Source: Planctomycetia bacterium (GTDB lineage: Bacteria; Planctomycetota; Phycisphaerae; UBA1845; Fen-1342). From it: a stretch of DNA of 64,000 bases. Made by a program: the position numbers and the translations under genes. The notes under the pieces are model-generated. The model was not told where the DNA came from. It searched no databases and was given only the letters and a program-made list of their open reading frames with translations. Below, in pieces: positions 22,900 through 31,459 of the stretch (positions are counted from its first letter, which is position 1; each line of letters starts with the position of its first letter). The stretch lies in assembly GCA_015709575.1 (NCBI GenBank), contig CP054190.1, positions 1,796,616 through 1,860,615 on the forward strand, in the 5' to 3' direction.

Positions 22900-23220
22900 A
22901 TGGATTTCAATGTGTTCGTCCGCGGCGTGGACAACCCGGCGGTCGTGCGGGAAATGGCGGAGGGGCGTATCGCGGCGGGCTTGCAGCGATTCGAGTCGCG
23001 TGTGCGACGGGCGACCGTGCGTCTGGAGGATGAGACCGGGCCGAATCAGCACGGCATCGACAAGGTCTGCTCGATTGAACTGTTGCTCGACAGCGGCGAC
23101 GTGCGCATTCGCGAGGTCGGCAGCGACTTTTCGTCGGTGATCGATGTCGCGGTGGATCGAATGCGGGCGGCGCTCGGGCGGCAGGTCAGTCGCGACAAGC
23201 GCGGCATCGGCGAAGGTTGA
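22900..23220 (+). CDS. Short ribosome hibernation factor (HPF/RaiA-like)
   Basis: A 106-residue protein with the S30AE beta-alpha-beta-beta-beta-alpha pattern: MDFNVFVRGVDNP, a helix ending QRFESRVRRATVRLEDETG, then KVCSIELLLDSGDVRIREVG and a final helix AVDRMRAALGRQVSRD. The final Arg-rich helix is typical. It lacks the C-terminal dimer domain of long HPF. GGAG precedes the ATG by 9 nt. Its place after a tandem UspA suits a role in dormancy. Identification rests on pattern and context, as the sequence is divergent. Confidence 0.7.
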   Translation: MDFNVFVRGVDNPAVVREMAEGRIAAGLQRFESRVRRATVRLEDETGPNQHGIDKVCSIELLLDSGDVRIREVGSDFSSVIDVAVDRMRAALGRQVSRDKRGIGEG

Positions 23221-23236
23221 GCTGGCCGACTTGTGG

Positions 23237-24022
23237 CTAGCGCGGGCGGATCTTGCGGCTCTGGCGCAGCAGCGACATACCCAGTGCCAGCAGCGCCGCT
23301 GTGCACGGCTCCGGCACTGCCCGGATGACGAGCTTCGGCGCCGCGGCTGGGCCTGCACCGCTTCGCGAGTTGAAAGTGAATCCCAGTGAATCCGTCAGCG
23401 ATGTACCCAGCAGCGACACGTCGCTGCCGGCGCCGATATCGGCCAGCAACTCGGCCGCCGGAGTGAGCGGCAGTGTCCGCGCCCCATCCACGCCGAGTCG
23501 GCTGAAGCTGCCGAGCGGCACGACTGTCGAACCGCCGATCAGCGCGGTCAGCGAGTTCCACGTCACTTCGTCGCCCACGCCGATGGTCGGCGCCTGGGGT
23601 GAACCCGGCCCCTCCGACCAGAGGTCGCCGCTCGTCCAGCTGATCGCAAAGTCGCCCGCTCCCACCGCGAAGATCGGGTTGTTCGGCATGGCAATTTCGG
23701 TGACTTCAAGCGACACGCTCGTGATCGTCCAGTTCCCCGACCCGTACGCGGCATCAAATGCGGTGACGGCCGCGCCGGCCTCGAATCGCAGGATGCTCTG
23801 CACGCGGCCGCGCGCCTGGCCGGCCGCGTTCACGGCCGCCGCCCCGCTGACGGCCAACCCACCTGCCGCGCCGTAGTTGGTTGTCGGAGCCATTTCACGG
23901 GCCATCGCATCGCCCGTCGCGGTGAGGGCCACTTCGGCTGCGGTCGCGGCTGCGAGCCACGTCGCGAGTGTGGAGATCGCAACCGTGCGAAGCAGGGCGG
24001 TGGTAATGCGCGGCGTGGACAT
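23237..24022 (-). CDS. Secreted PEP-CTERM protein with DNRLRE-like domain
   Basis: A 261-residue exported protein. The signal peptide covers about 1-29. The body begins VALTATGDAMAREMAPTTNY and continues GAAGGLAVSG, similar to DNRLRE domains, in which D-A-x2-R-E and N-Y-G are conserved; here the pattern is slightly altered. The C-terminus AVPEPCTAALLALGMSLL and RQSRKIRPR is a PEP-CTERM signal. TAGAAT at 24056-24061 (minus strand) and GAGG before the ATG fit a short-leader transcript. It converges with the hibernation factor gene. Confidence 0.8.
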   Translation of the reverse strand: MSTPRITTALLRTVAISTLATWLAAATAAEVALTATGDAMAREMAPTTNYGAAGGLAVSGAAAVNAAGQARGRVQSILRFEAGAAVTAFDAAYGSGNWTITSVSLEVTEIAMPNNPIFAVGAGDFAISWTSGDLWSEGPGSPQAPTIGVGDEVTWNSLTALIGGSTVVPLGSFSRLGVDGARTLPLTPAAELLADIGAGSDVSLLGTSLTDSLGFTFNSRSGAGPAAAPKLVIRAVPEPCTAALLALGMSLLRQSRKIRPR

Positions 24023-24055
24023 GGACTCAGCCTCGTGGTGGACGATGGGTCGGGG

Positions 24056-24061
24056 ATTCTA
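24056..24061 (-). promoter_or_regulatory. -10 box of the second PEP-CTERM gene
   Basis: TAGAAT on the minus strand about 33 nt before the ATG at 24022, leaving a leader of roughly 26 nt that contains a GAGG ribosome site. Confidence 0.35.
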
Positions 24062-24235
24062 TGGTCGTCGATCACCCCGAGGCAAGCGACACGTCGGATT
24101 CGTCCGTGGCGGAGCGCTGCCCAATCGCGCTTGTTTCCCGATAATCAGCTCGATTGACGCCCTGTGGCGGCTGTGGACGCACGGAAGCGGCAAGCGGCGG
24201 TTGACCTGCGGCGTATGCCACCCCCTAGCATCGGC

Positions 24236-24574
24236 ATGAGATCCGCTTCGAGGATCGGTTTGCCGGGGGCGTTGGGGCCATTGTCCGCTGTGCTGGCGGT
24301 GTGGTTGAGCGGCTGCTGCTCCGCGCCGTGCTATTCCCCCAGAACCAGCCGCACTCACGCCAATCTCGTCCTCGGTCCGTCCCCGGAAGTCGCGCGGTCA
24401 GCGGAGCGGTTCGGCCCGCGGACGCTCGTGCCGGACGCGATCATCGGCTATCGCGTCGACTCCTACAGCACGTCGACCACGATCTTGTTCGACGACCAGT
24501 CGTTTTATGACCGAATGGGCGGCGGTGTGTCTCATGGAGCGGTGTCGGAGCGCAGCGAGACGTGGCTGCGGTAG
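24236..24574 (+). CDS. Small predicted lipoprotein, unknown function
   Basis: A 112-residue protein. MRSASRIGLPGALGPLSAVL is a signal peptide ending in lipobox LSGC, so lipidation at the first Cys of GCCSAPC is likely. The mature part contains LGPSPEVARSAERFGPRTLV, then DAIIGYRVDSYSTSTTILFD. I do not recognise a family. An upstream ATG at 24215 would lengthen the signal peptide by seven residues. Confidence 0.5.
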   Translation: MRSASRIGLPGALGPLSAVLAVWLSGCCSAPCYSPRTSRTHANLVLGPSPEVARSAERFGPRTLVPDAIIGYRVDSYSTSTTILFDDQSFYDRMGGGVSHGAVSERSETWLR

Positions 24575-24620
24575 GCGGCCGCGCGGTGCGCGGGCGTGCT
24601 CCTGATGCCGCGAGCGGGCG

Positions 24621-25127
24621 CTATTGGCGCATCGCGACGATGATTTCCCGCTGGTCCCCGCGGCTGAGCACGTAGATGGTGACGCCCAGCACCAGGCCGA
24701 TCCAGTAATCACGCGGCGCGATCCACCACCATGCCTTTCGATGCCACTCGATATGCTGGGGGCGGAATTTCCGCAGGCCGAAATGCGGATTCAGTACGAA
24801 CCAGAGAAAATCCTCCGCCACCCAGAAAAAGATGATGAACGCGATCGCGCGCGCCTGTCCGCCCGGGGTCCAGGGCATGCCCAGCGCAAACGGCAGGTGC
24901 GCAACAATCGCGATGAATACCAGGATCGAAGCGTGGTAACCGGTGATCGGCCGCCCTGGAAAAAGGCGATTCATCCACTCCTTCACCCGCGGATTGCGGA
25001 CGCGCCAGGTCGGCAGGTTCTGGGCCCAGCCGGCCGGCCCCTCAATCTGAATCTCCATGATCGCGAAACACGCGGCGGCAAGCAGTACCCCGGCGAAGTA
25101 GTAGAGGTGAACCCAGATTTCGGGCAT
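24621..25127 (-). CDS. Integral membrane protein, unknown function
   Basis: A 168-residue protein with about four membrane helices: WVHLYYFAGVLLAAACFAI near the N-terminus, ASILVFIAIVAHLPFALGM, AIAFIIFFWVAEDFLWFVL and WIGLVLGVTIYVLS. Between helices 3 and 4 lies HFGLRKFRPQHIEWHRKAWW with several His residues. The pattern EDFLWFVLNPHFG followed by WH-rich loop looks conserved, but I cannot name the family. Confidence 0.65.
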   Translation of the reverse strand: MPEIWVHLYYFAGVLLAAACFAIMEIQIEGPAGWAQNLPTWRVRNPRVKEWMNRLFPGRPITGYHASILVFIAIVAHLPFALGMPWTPGGQARAIAFIIFFWVAEDFLWFVLNPHFGLRKFRPQHIEWHRKAWWWIAPRDYWIGLVLGVTIYVLSRGDQREIIVAMRQ

Positions 25128-25437
25128 GGCTGCACCAGAACGACCTATAACTACTCAGGCGGCATTCCGCCGTTTCGCGAGCATTTTACCCGCAGGCACG
25201 GCGGGCGTCGCCGCCGATGGGAAGGGTATCGGCGATCTGGCCGGTCCGGGAGCAGGTGTTGGGTCCGGCTGGGGCGGTCGGCCGCACAATCGGAAAAACC
25301 GCTTGAATGTGGACGCAGCGGCGTTTAGGCTCAAGGATCATTTTCACGGGGCATTCGTGAGGCCCCACTTGGTTTGGACGGCGGCCCCTTTCGCGATCGG
25401 CCGCTACACATGGGACAACCAGAGGTCTTCTGGATCC
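25128..25437. other. Gene-free region of about 310 bp
   Basis: The stretch between the divergent membrane protein and prepilin-like genes must hold both promoters. I see no box pair good enough to report and no repeat. Confidence 0.3.
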
Positions 25438-26370
25438 ATGAGATTGCAATTTCATCATTGCCCCCGCGCCTTCTCGCTGGCCGAGCTGCTCGTGGTGATC
25501 GGCGTCATCTCGCTGCTGCTGGCGGTGCTGCTTCCCCCGATCCAACTGGCACGTCGCTCCGCCCTGGACACGGTGTGCGCTTCGCAGATGCAGCAGCTCG
25601 GCCTGAGTCTCAACGACGTTCACACGGAGTTTGAGTTCTATCCGCTATGGGACGACGGGGTCGGTCCGACGCCCTACACGTGGATCGACCTGCTCGTGCA
25701 GCGCCGAGTGCTGCGGAATCCGTCCGTCGGCTACTGCCCGTTCGACATGCGCCCCGATCCGCTCAATGAAGCGCGGGGGCGTTCGCGCGGGTTCACTTAC
25801 CCGGGGGATGGCCGGCGCGGCGGCGTGGATTACAGCTACGGCATCGGCGTGCCGCTGTCCGCGGGCGGTTGGCGCTGGCGTCCAACCAGTGCCGATACCG
25901 ATCGGCCGCGGCGGTTTGACGGGCATACGCTGAACGCCTCGAGGCGCGTTCTCGCGGCGGATTCAAACTGGACGCAGATTTACAACCTCAGCGGCCGCGG
26001 CCAGGTCACCGGCATCTGGAACGATCCGAGCTGGTATGACAACACCGTCGCCTGGCGTCATCGCGACTACACGGCGAACGTCCTGTATCAGGATGGGCAT
26101 GTCGCGCGCCTTCGCTTCGCCGCGGAGCAGGCCGAGCCGGTGGACACCACGCAGTCGTTTGTCTGGCAGCCTGGCGAGCCGATCCACGTCGGGCCGGATT
26201 CGCGCATCAGCGGCTCGTATTACCCCAACGCCATGCCGCCCAGCTTCCAGACCACGCCCAAGGGCGACGTGTACCCCAGCGAGCTGCTGCCGTACTACTA
26301 CACGGTAAAGCGAAGCTGGACGCTGATCGGGCACAAGTCCCCAGGCACGACGACCGCATCGGACGATTAG
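25438..26370 (+). CDS. Prepilin-type, H-X9-DG (DUF1559-like) protein
   Basis: A 310-residue protein with a type IV pilin-like leader: RAFSLAELLVVIGVISLLLA with cleavage expected before Phe and the +5 Glu kept. The C-terminal half has the H-X9-DG motif in WRHRDYTANVLYQDGHVARL. Such proteins are greatly expanded in Planctomycetes and are thought to be assembled at the envelope by a type II-like system. The ATG at 25438 is the only start that gives a short leader; the long upstream in-frame sequence is not credible. Confidence 0.88.
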   Translation: MRLQFHHCPRAFSLAELLVVIGVISLLLAVLLPPIQLARRSALDTVCASQMQQLGLSLNDVHTEFEFYPLWDDGVGPTPYTWIDLLVQRRVLRNPSVGYCPFDMRPDPLNEARGRSRGFTYPGDGRRGGVDYSYGIGVPLSAGGWRWRPTSADTDRPRRFDGHTLNASRRVLAADSNWTQIYNLSGRGQVTGIWNDPSWYDNTVAWRHRDYTANVLYQDGHVARLRFAAEQAEPVDTTQSFVWQPGEPIHVGPDSRISGSYYPNAMPPSFQTTPKGDVYPSELLPYYYTVKRSWTLIGHKSPGTTTASDD

Positions 26371-26376
26371 CGGTCG

Positions 26377-27291
26377 CTATTCGACGCGCCAAACCCGTTC
26401 GCCCATTGCGCACGCGCGCAGCAGCGCCTCATGTGGCCGCGTGCGCGTCGCTCTGGCAATGGTCTCTGGGCTGACGCCATCCCCCAGCAGCATGACCTCG
26501 TCGCCCTCGCGATCGTCTGGATGCACCGTGACGAACGCCGTGTTCATCCCCGCTTCGAGCACGCGCTGCGGCCGCCCGTTCACCACCACCGGCGCCGGCC
26601 GTAACCCGTGCGCATAGCCGGCCATGATTATTCCCAGCCGCTCAGCGCGGAAGCGCGAGTAGCCGACCGGTCCGGTCGTCGGCCGCACCAGCCGCAGGGG
26701 GGTGGTCACGCGCACGGCGTCGCGGAAGAGCGCGTAGCCGGGGCGTACGGCGTGCTGCCAGGCCGCGGGACGATCCAGCAGCGAGGATGCGGCCGAATGG
26801 AACATCCGAACGCGCCCGCGCGCCGCGCGCGCCAGCGCATGCGCCTGCGGCAGCGTTGCGGCATGGGCAAAGCACTCCTCGTCGCCGCAGATCGAAATGA
26901 ACTCTCCCAGTCGATCGGGCGAAAAGCCGAATCGCTGCATCCCGACGTCCACGTGCAGCGCGACGCGCCGGCCCGCGAAACGCCGGGCCTCGTCCAGCGT
27001 CGAAATCGCCGGCCGGACGCCGAGCGCGGCGAATTCATCCGGGGCGCCGTCCGGCGGACCTGTGACCAGCCCCGGACGCCGCACCTCCCGCGCTTCGGCC
27101 AGCGAAAAATAGGCGAATTCGTCCACCTGCCCGTCCAGTGCACTCGCGACCTGCGCAGCCCCCAGTCCGTACGCATCCGCCTTGATCATCGCGATCAGGC
27201 GCACCTCGCGGCCGATCCGCGCGCGGATCGCGCCGGCCGCGGCGCAGACACGTGGCAGGTGGATCTCGACGCGGACATGGGGCGAGCGCAT
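26377..27291 (-). CDS. alr: Alanine racemase
   Basis: A 304-residue fold-type III PLP enzyme supplying D-Ala for peptidoglycan. The PLP Lys is K37 in LIAMIKADAYGLGA. The HVDVGMQRFGFSPDRL segment is the substrate-side strand and helix, and GYAHGLRPAPVVVNGRPQRV is the C-terminal beta domain, where families usually have GYADG. It is shorter than typical enzymes of 360-380 residues, mostly in the middle. GGAGG precedes the ATG at 27291 by 9 nt. It follows the E1 dehydrogenase gene by 28 nt and may be co-transcribed. Confidence 0.85.
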   Translation of the reverse strand: MRSPHVRVEIHLPRVCAAAGAIRARIGREVRLIAMIKADAYGLGAAQVASALDGQVDEFAYFSLAEAREVRRPGLVTGPPDGAPDEFAALGVRPAISTLDEARRFAGRRVALHVDVGMQRFGFSPDRLGEFISICGDEECFAHAATLPQAHALARAARGRVRMFHSAASSLLDRPAAWQHAVRPGYALFRDAVRVTTPLRLVRPTTGPVGYSRFRAERLGIIMAGYAHGLRPAPVVVNGRPQRVLEAGMNTAFVTVHPDDREGDEVMLLGDGVSPETIARATRTRPHEALLRACAMGERVWRVE

Positions 27292-27319
27292 CAATCGCGA
27301 CCTCCGCGAACACGCGGGC

Positions 27320-29728
27320 TCACCGACGAGTGCCCGGAAGCGCCGCACGTTCACGGGCGGCGCAAAGTGCCACGGCGTCGCGAACGACATCCTGTTCGGT
27401 CGGCAGTACGAGATTGGCGGCGGGTCCCAGCGGGATGTAGGTGTCGTGGCCGGTGAGCCGGGCGACGGCCACCGTTCCGCCGCAGCGCTCCGCGATCAGC
27501 GAGAGCACGGACTCCGCGACGCCGCCGCTGCGGCGGCCCTCGTCCACGCACAGCACGCGCCCGGTGGCGCGGGCCTGCTGCTCGATCAGCGCTTCGTTCA
27601 GCGGGCTGACCCAGCGCAGATCGACGACGCGCGCCCGCAGGTCGTGAGAGCGGCGCAGCTCCAGCGCGGCGCGGAGCGACATGTGCACGCCGTTGCCGTA
27701 GGTGATGATGGTGAGGTCGTCCTTCTCGTTGCCCGGACCGTCCGGCTCGCGACACCCATCGGTGGCGGTCGGCGCGAAGGCCGAACCGTTCCAGCGGTAC
27801 AGCGCGCTCTCCCCAAGCGGGATGAACTGATCCGGCGCGGGATAGCGGCAGAGCCACGCGCCGTCGCCGGTCTCGTGAAGGTCCTTCGTCATGTACAACG
27901 CGATGGGCTCGAGGAACGCGACCACCCGCCCGTGGACGCGCGCCAGCGCGAGACAGGTGCGAAGCATCCGCGCCGCGTCGTCGCCGCGCGACGGAATCGC
28001 CACGACCAGCCCCGGGATGTCGCGCAGGGCGGCGATGCTGTTGTCGTTGTGGAAGTGCCCGCCAAACCCCTTCTGGTAACCGAGCGATTGAATGCGCACG
28101 ACCATCGGGTTCGGGAACTGCCCATTTGAAAAGAACGATGCACTGCACGCCTCGCCGCGAAGCTGGTCGATCGCGTTGTGCACATAGGCCAGGTATTGAA
28201 TCTCCGGCACGGGCAGCATTCCGAGGTGTCCCGCACCGATCGCCATGCCGAGGATGCTGGTTTCGTCCAGCAGGGTGTTGAAGACGCGCCCCAGTCCGAA
28301 CCGCGCCGACAGCCCGGCCGTGACGTAATACACGCCGCCGCGGGCAGCGACGTCTTCGCCGAACACGCTCATTTCCGGATGCTTCGTCAACAGGTCGCGC
28401 AGCGCCCAGTTCAGCAGCACGGCCAGGTGGCGCGGCGGCTGGCTTTCCGGGAGGCGTGGTCCATCGGCCGATTTGAGGAATCCCGGCGTCGAGTCGAGCG
28501 CAAAAGCGTGCAGGCGCGCCTCGGGCGTCGCTGTGCGCGCCGCCTCGCGCGCAACTGCGTCGGGATCGTGCGGCGCCAGCGGCGCGATCACTTCCTCGGC
28601 CGACGTAAGCTGCGCCGCGTCGCCCAGCGCCTCCGAGGTGCTCTGGACGCGCCGCCGAGTTTCTTCGTAGAGCTCCAGTACTTCCGGCCCGGTCATGAAG
28701 CCGGATTCGATCATCAGCCGGGCCGACGCCAGTAACGGGTCGCGCGCCTCGGCGGCGGTGATCTGCTCCAGGGTGTGGTATTCGGTCTCGGGGTCGGTGC
28801 CGGCGTGGCCCATCAGGCGCACCGTCTTGAGGTGCAGCAGCGCCGGCCGGCGCGCAGAGCGCACGAAGTGCACGGCCTCCGCGGCCGCGCGATATGCGCT
28901 GACGAGGTCCAGCCCGTCGCCGGCGAAATACCGGATCCCCGTGCGGTTGGAAAAGGACGCCTCCACCCAGCCCGGGGCGGTGTGCACGCTGATGCCGATG
29001 CCGTTGTCCTCACAGACAAACAGCACCGGCACCGGCAGATTCTGAAACGTGGCATAAGCAGCGGTGTTGAAAGCTCCCTGGGCGACGCTGTGGTTGATGC
29101 TGGCGTCGCCGAAGGTGCACAGCACGATCGAATCCGGGGGCAGTTCGCCGAAAGCACCGCACACCGGGCGGCGACCCTGACGGCGGCTGCGTTCGATCGC
29201 CATTGCAGCGCCGACGCTCTTCGGCGGGTGACTGGCGATGGTGCTTGTCTGCGGCAGCACGCACATCGGCACGCTGCCCCAGACCTTGTGCCGCCCACCG
29301 CTGATCGGCTCGGCCCGCGCCGCCATGAACGACAGCAGCGTGTCGCGGACGAAATCGACCTGCGGCGTTTGGCGGCTGCGCTCGGCCAGCAGCGCGCCGT
29401 CGCGATAATGCAGGAACGCCGGATCGCTGTGGCGCAGCAGCCGCCCCAGCACGGCGACGCCCTCGTGCCCGCTGCTGCCGATGGTGTAGAACGTGCGGTT
29501 CAGTCGTCTTAGCGCGCGGGTGATCAGGTCCAGGTGGCGGCTGATGATCTGCGATTCAAACAGCTCTCGCAGCACGCGCCCGGTCAGATCCGGCGTATCT
29601 CGGAAGAGCGGCTCATCCGGCGAACGCCGCGGCTGCATCCCGCAACCGGCGCTGAACTGCTTGCACAGCGCGACGAAATTCTGATCGACGACCTCGGCAC
29701 GGTTGAGCGTGAATGCGGCGGTGGCCAT
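27320..29728 (-). CDS. 2-oxoacid dehydrogenase E1, alpha and beta subunits fused
   Basis: An 802-residue thiamine-diphosphate enzyme. The alpha half (about 1-430) has the TPP motif GDASINHSVAQGAFN near 207 and VRLMGHAGTDPETEY. The beta half (about 450-802) has FGEDVAARGGVYYVTAGL, LDETSILGMAIGAG and VLCVDEGRRSGGVAES. This matches branched-chain 2-oxoacid (or acetoin/pyruvate) E1 in one chain. It would decarboxylate a 2-oxoacid and pass the acyl group to a lipoyl E2, which is not in the window. The ATG at 29728 (MATAAFTLNRAEV) is chosen; in-frame sequence upstream is low-complexity. Confidence 0.88.
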   Translation of the reverse strand: MATAAFTLNRAEVVDQNFVALCKQFSAGCGMQPRRSPDEPLFRDTPDLTGRVLRELFESQIISRHLDLITRALRRLNRTFYTIGSSGHEGVAVLGRLLRHSDPAFLHYRDGALLAERSRQTPQVDFVRDTLLSFMAARAEPISGGRHKVWGSVPMCVLPQTSTIASHPPKSVGAAMAIERSRRQGRRPVCGAFGELPPDSIVLCTFGDASINHSVAQGAFNTAAYATFQNLPVPVLFVCEDNGIGISVHTAPGWVEASFSNRTGIRYFAGDGLDLVSAYRAAAEAVHFVRSARRPALLHLKTVRLMGHAGTDPETEYHTLEQITAAEARDPLLASARLMIESGFMTGPEVLELYEETRRRVQSTSEALGDAAQLTSAEEVIAPLAPHDPDAVAREAARTATPEARLHAFALDSTPGFLKSADGPRLPESQPPRHLAVLLNWALRDLLTKHPEMSVFGEDVAARGGVYYVTAGLSARFGLGRVFNTLLDETSILGMAIGAGHLGMLPVPEIQYLAYVHNAIDQLRGEACSASFFSNGQFPNPMVVRIQSLGYQKGFGGHFHNDNSIAALRDIPGLVVAIPSRGDDAARMLRTCLALARVHGRVVAFLEPIALYMTKDLHETGDGAWLCRYPAPDQFIPLGESALYRWNGSAFAPTATDGCREPDGPGNEKDDLTIITYGNGVHMSLRAALELRRSHDLRARVVDLRWVSPLNEALIEQQARATGRVLCVDEGRRSGGVAESVLSLIAERCGGTVAVARLTGHDTYIPLGPAANLVLPTEQDVVRDAVALCAARERAALPGTRR

Positions 29729-29889
29729 ATCGGGGACTTGCTGTGCAAGGGGCGACTCGGGAACCCGGCCGGGCGACGGTCCGATTCCGACCCCGCCTGT
29801 CGCGCCGGCAGCGCCCGTCCATTCCGCAGCGGCGGCGCCGCAGGAAGTGTACCCGCGCGCCGCGGCTCCCGCATGGTGTCCCGCACCGG

Positions 29890-30609
29890 TCAATTCCCCA
29901 GGAATTTGATCGTCAGCATGAGGCGGTTATCGCCCTCGATCTTGCGGCCGTCCAGCGCCCGCAGTGCGTCGCAGGTGGAGTTTTTGCAGGAGTGCGTCGC
30001 GTCGATCGTCAGCCGCAGGCTCTGCTGCAGGTTTTTGCTACGCACGCTCACCAGGTCAAATTCGGCGCCGACGGCGCTAAAAGGCGTCATCTGCCGCGTA
30101 TTCGGCACAACCGGGTGCAGTCGATGCAGGATATTCGAAGCGAAGCTCGGGAGAATCCGTCGCAGCGGCCGGACGATCTTGTCCTGCCAGATCAGTTCAT
30201 CCACGATGTGCTGGGGGGCATCCGGTCCGTAGCCGCTGAGCCGAAAGCCGACGTTGTCCAGGTGCACGTTGCAGCGATCCGCCGCGACGGCGCAATGCAG
30301 GCTGGGCGATCCTTCCTCGCGGAATCCCTGGCCGTGGGTTGCGCCGGCAGCGATCAGTCCGATCGACGGAATCAGCCCGAGATGCCAGTCGCGGTCATCG
30401 CGCTGGAATCCCGCTCCGACCAGCGCTTGCGTCCACAGCCCCGGGCTTTTCGCGACGAAATCGAACCCCTCCTCCAGGCGGCGGTTCAGCTTCAGAACTT
30501 TATGCACGTGCGAGTTCAGGTCGATGCCGTACAGGTCGCGGAACCGGCGGCTGATCTGCGAATAAACCGGGTCAAATCGATAAGACGAAAACGCCAGGTC
30601 GTCAGACAC
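29890..30609 (-). CDS. Protein of unknown function
   Basis: A 239-residue soluble protein starting at a GTG with AAGGAG 7 nt upstream. The N-terminus has SDDLAFSSYRFDPVYSQISR then RRFRDLYGIDLNSHVHKVLK; the rest is mixed, with DWHLGLIPSIGLIAAGATHG and a Cys pair in THSCKNSTCDALRALDGRK. The beginning and end are hydrophilic, with no signal peptide or membrane segment. I recognise no family. Confidence 0.6.
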   Translation of the reverse strand: MSDDLAFSSYRFDPVYSQISRRFRDLYGIDLNSHVHKVLKLNRRLEEGFDFVAKSPGLWTQALVGAGFQRDDRDWHLGLIPSIGLIAAGATHGQGFREEGSPSLHCAVAADRCNVHLDNVGFRLSGYGPDAPQHIVDELIWQDKIVRPLRRILPSFASNILHRLHPVVPNTRQMTPFSAVGAEFDLVSVRSKNLQQSLRLTIDATHSCKNSTCDALRALDGRKIEGDNRLMLTIKFLGN

Positions 30610-30919
30610 CTCGAAACTCCTTCACGCTTCTTGCGAACGAGCAATCTGTCTGCGGAGCGATCCGCTTCGGGGGCGTCGCGCCGCTGAAGTGCTGTTCGCC
30701 ACCACCCCCCCGGCGTCAGATCCGGATGATGGTTCACGCGGCATTCGTAGGAATTCCGGGTGCGCCGCGGCATGGGGCCAGGCCCCGTTCCCGGCTCCTG
30801 CACCGCCGCCGGGATCGGTCGGAGCGGAGGACGCCTTTGGCGCATGACGCCGCTACACTATCGCCCGACGCGATCGGCGTTGCGCCGCGCGACCGTGCCG
30901 CCGACCTTGCGAGGATTGC
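30610..30919. other. Divergent intergenic region of about 310 bp
   Basis: No gene is supported. TACACT at 30854-30859 could be the -10 box for the lipoprotein gene that starts at 30920. Nothing else stands out. Confidence 0.3.
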
Positions 30920-31450
30920 ATGAGTGCCCGAATCATCCCGGCTGTGTTGATCGCCGGAGTGCTCGTCGGCTGTGCGCCGGCCACCGTGAGCGTGGATGAA
31001 TCTGTCGCGGCGTATGTGCGGCTGATGATGCCGCGCGAGTTGCGGATTCAGCCCTACAGCTTCACGCGCCCGATCAGTTTTGCCAACGACGGTAATCCGG
31101 ACGCGGTTGAAGTGGTGGTGGCGGCGTTCGATCAGTTGGAAGACCCGGTCAAGGTCTTCGGCACTTTTCACTTTGAGCTGTATGAGCGCCGTCCGGCCAG
31201 TTCCGACCCCTTCGGCGAGCGGATCGGCTTCTGGCCGGTCACGATTGACAGTCACGAGGCGCTGGCGCGCTACCGTGATCGATCCTCGCCCTTCTTCTTC
31301 TGTTTCCCGCTCAAGCTGGAGAATCCGCCCCTGCGCCCGGGGACGTACATCCTGAACGTGCGGCTGATGGCGCCGGGCGGTGAGACGCTGTTTGATGAGT
31401 ACCGTCTGGAGTTCAAGGGCGGGCGCGTCCCGCCGCCGCGTCCGCGCTGA
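30920..31450 (+). CDS. Predicted lipoprotein, unknown function
   Basis: A 176-residue protein with signal peptide MSARIIPAVLIAGVLVGC, lipobox LVGC and Cys18 as lipid site. The mature part has beta-rich segments: PYSFTRPISFANDGNPDAVE, VKVFGTFHFELYERRPASSD, then a C-terminal LRPGTYILNVRLMAPGGETL strand, resembling an Ig-like fold. No family name is known to me. It converges with serS, 9 nt away. Confidence 0.65.
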   Translation: MSARIIPAVLIAGVLVGCAPATVSVDESVAAYVRLMMPRELRIQPYSFTRPISFANDGNPDAVEVVVAAFDQLEDPVKVFGTFHFELYERRPASSDPFGERIGFWPVTIDSHEALARYRDRSSPFFFCFPLKLENPPLRPGTYILNVRLMAPGGETLFDEYRLEFKGGRVPPPRPR

Positions 31451-31459
31451 GGCAGGCGA

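Noticed and set aside
24201..24230. TTGACC and a TAGCAT-like box upstream of the small lipoprotein gene
   Set aside because: The transcript would start inside or after the start codon, and the box match is poor.
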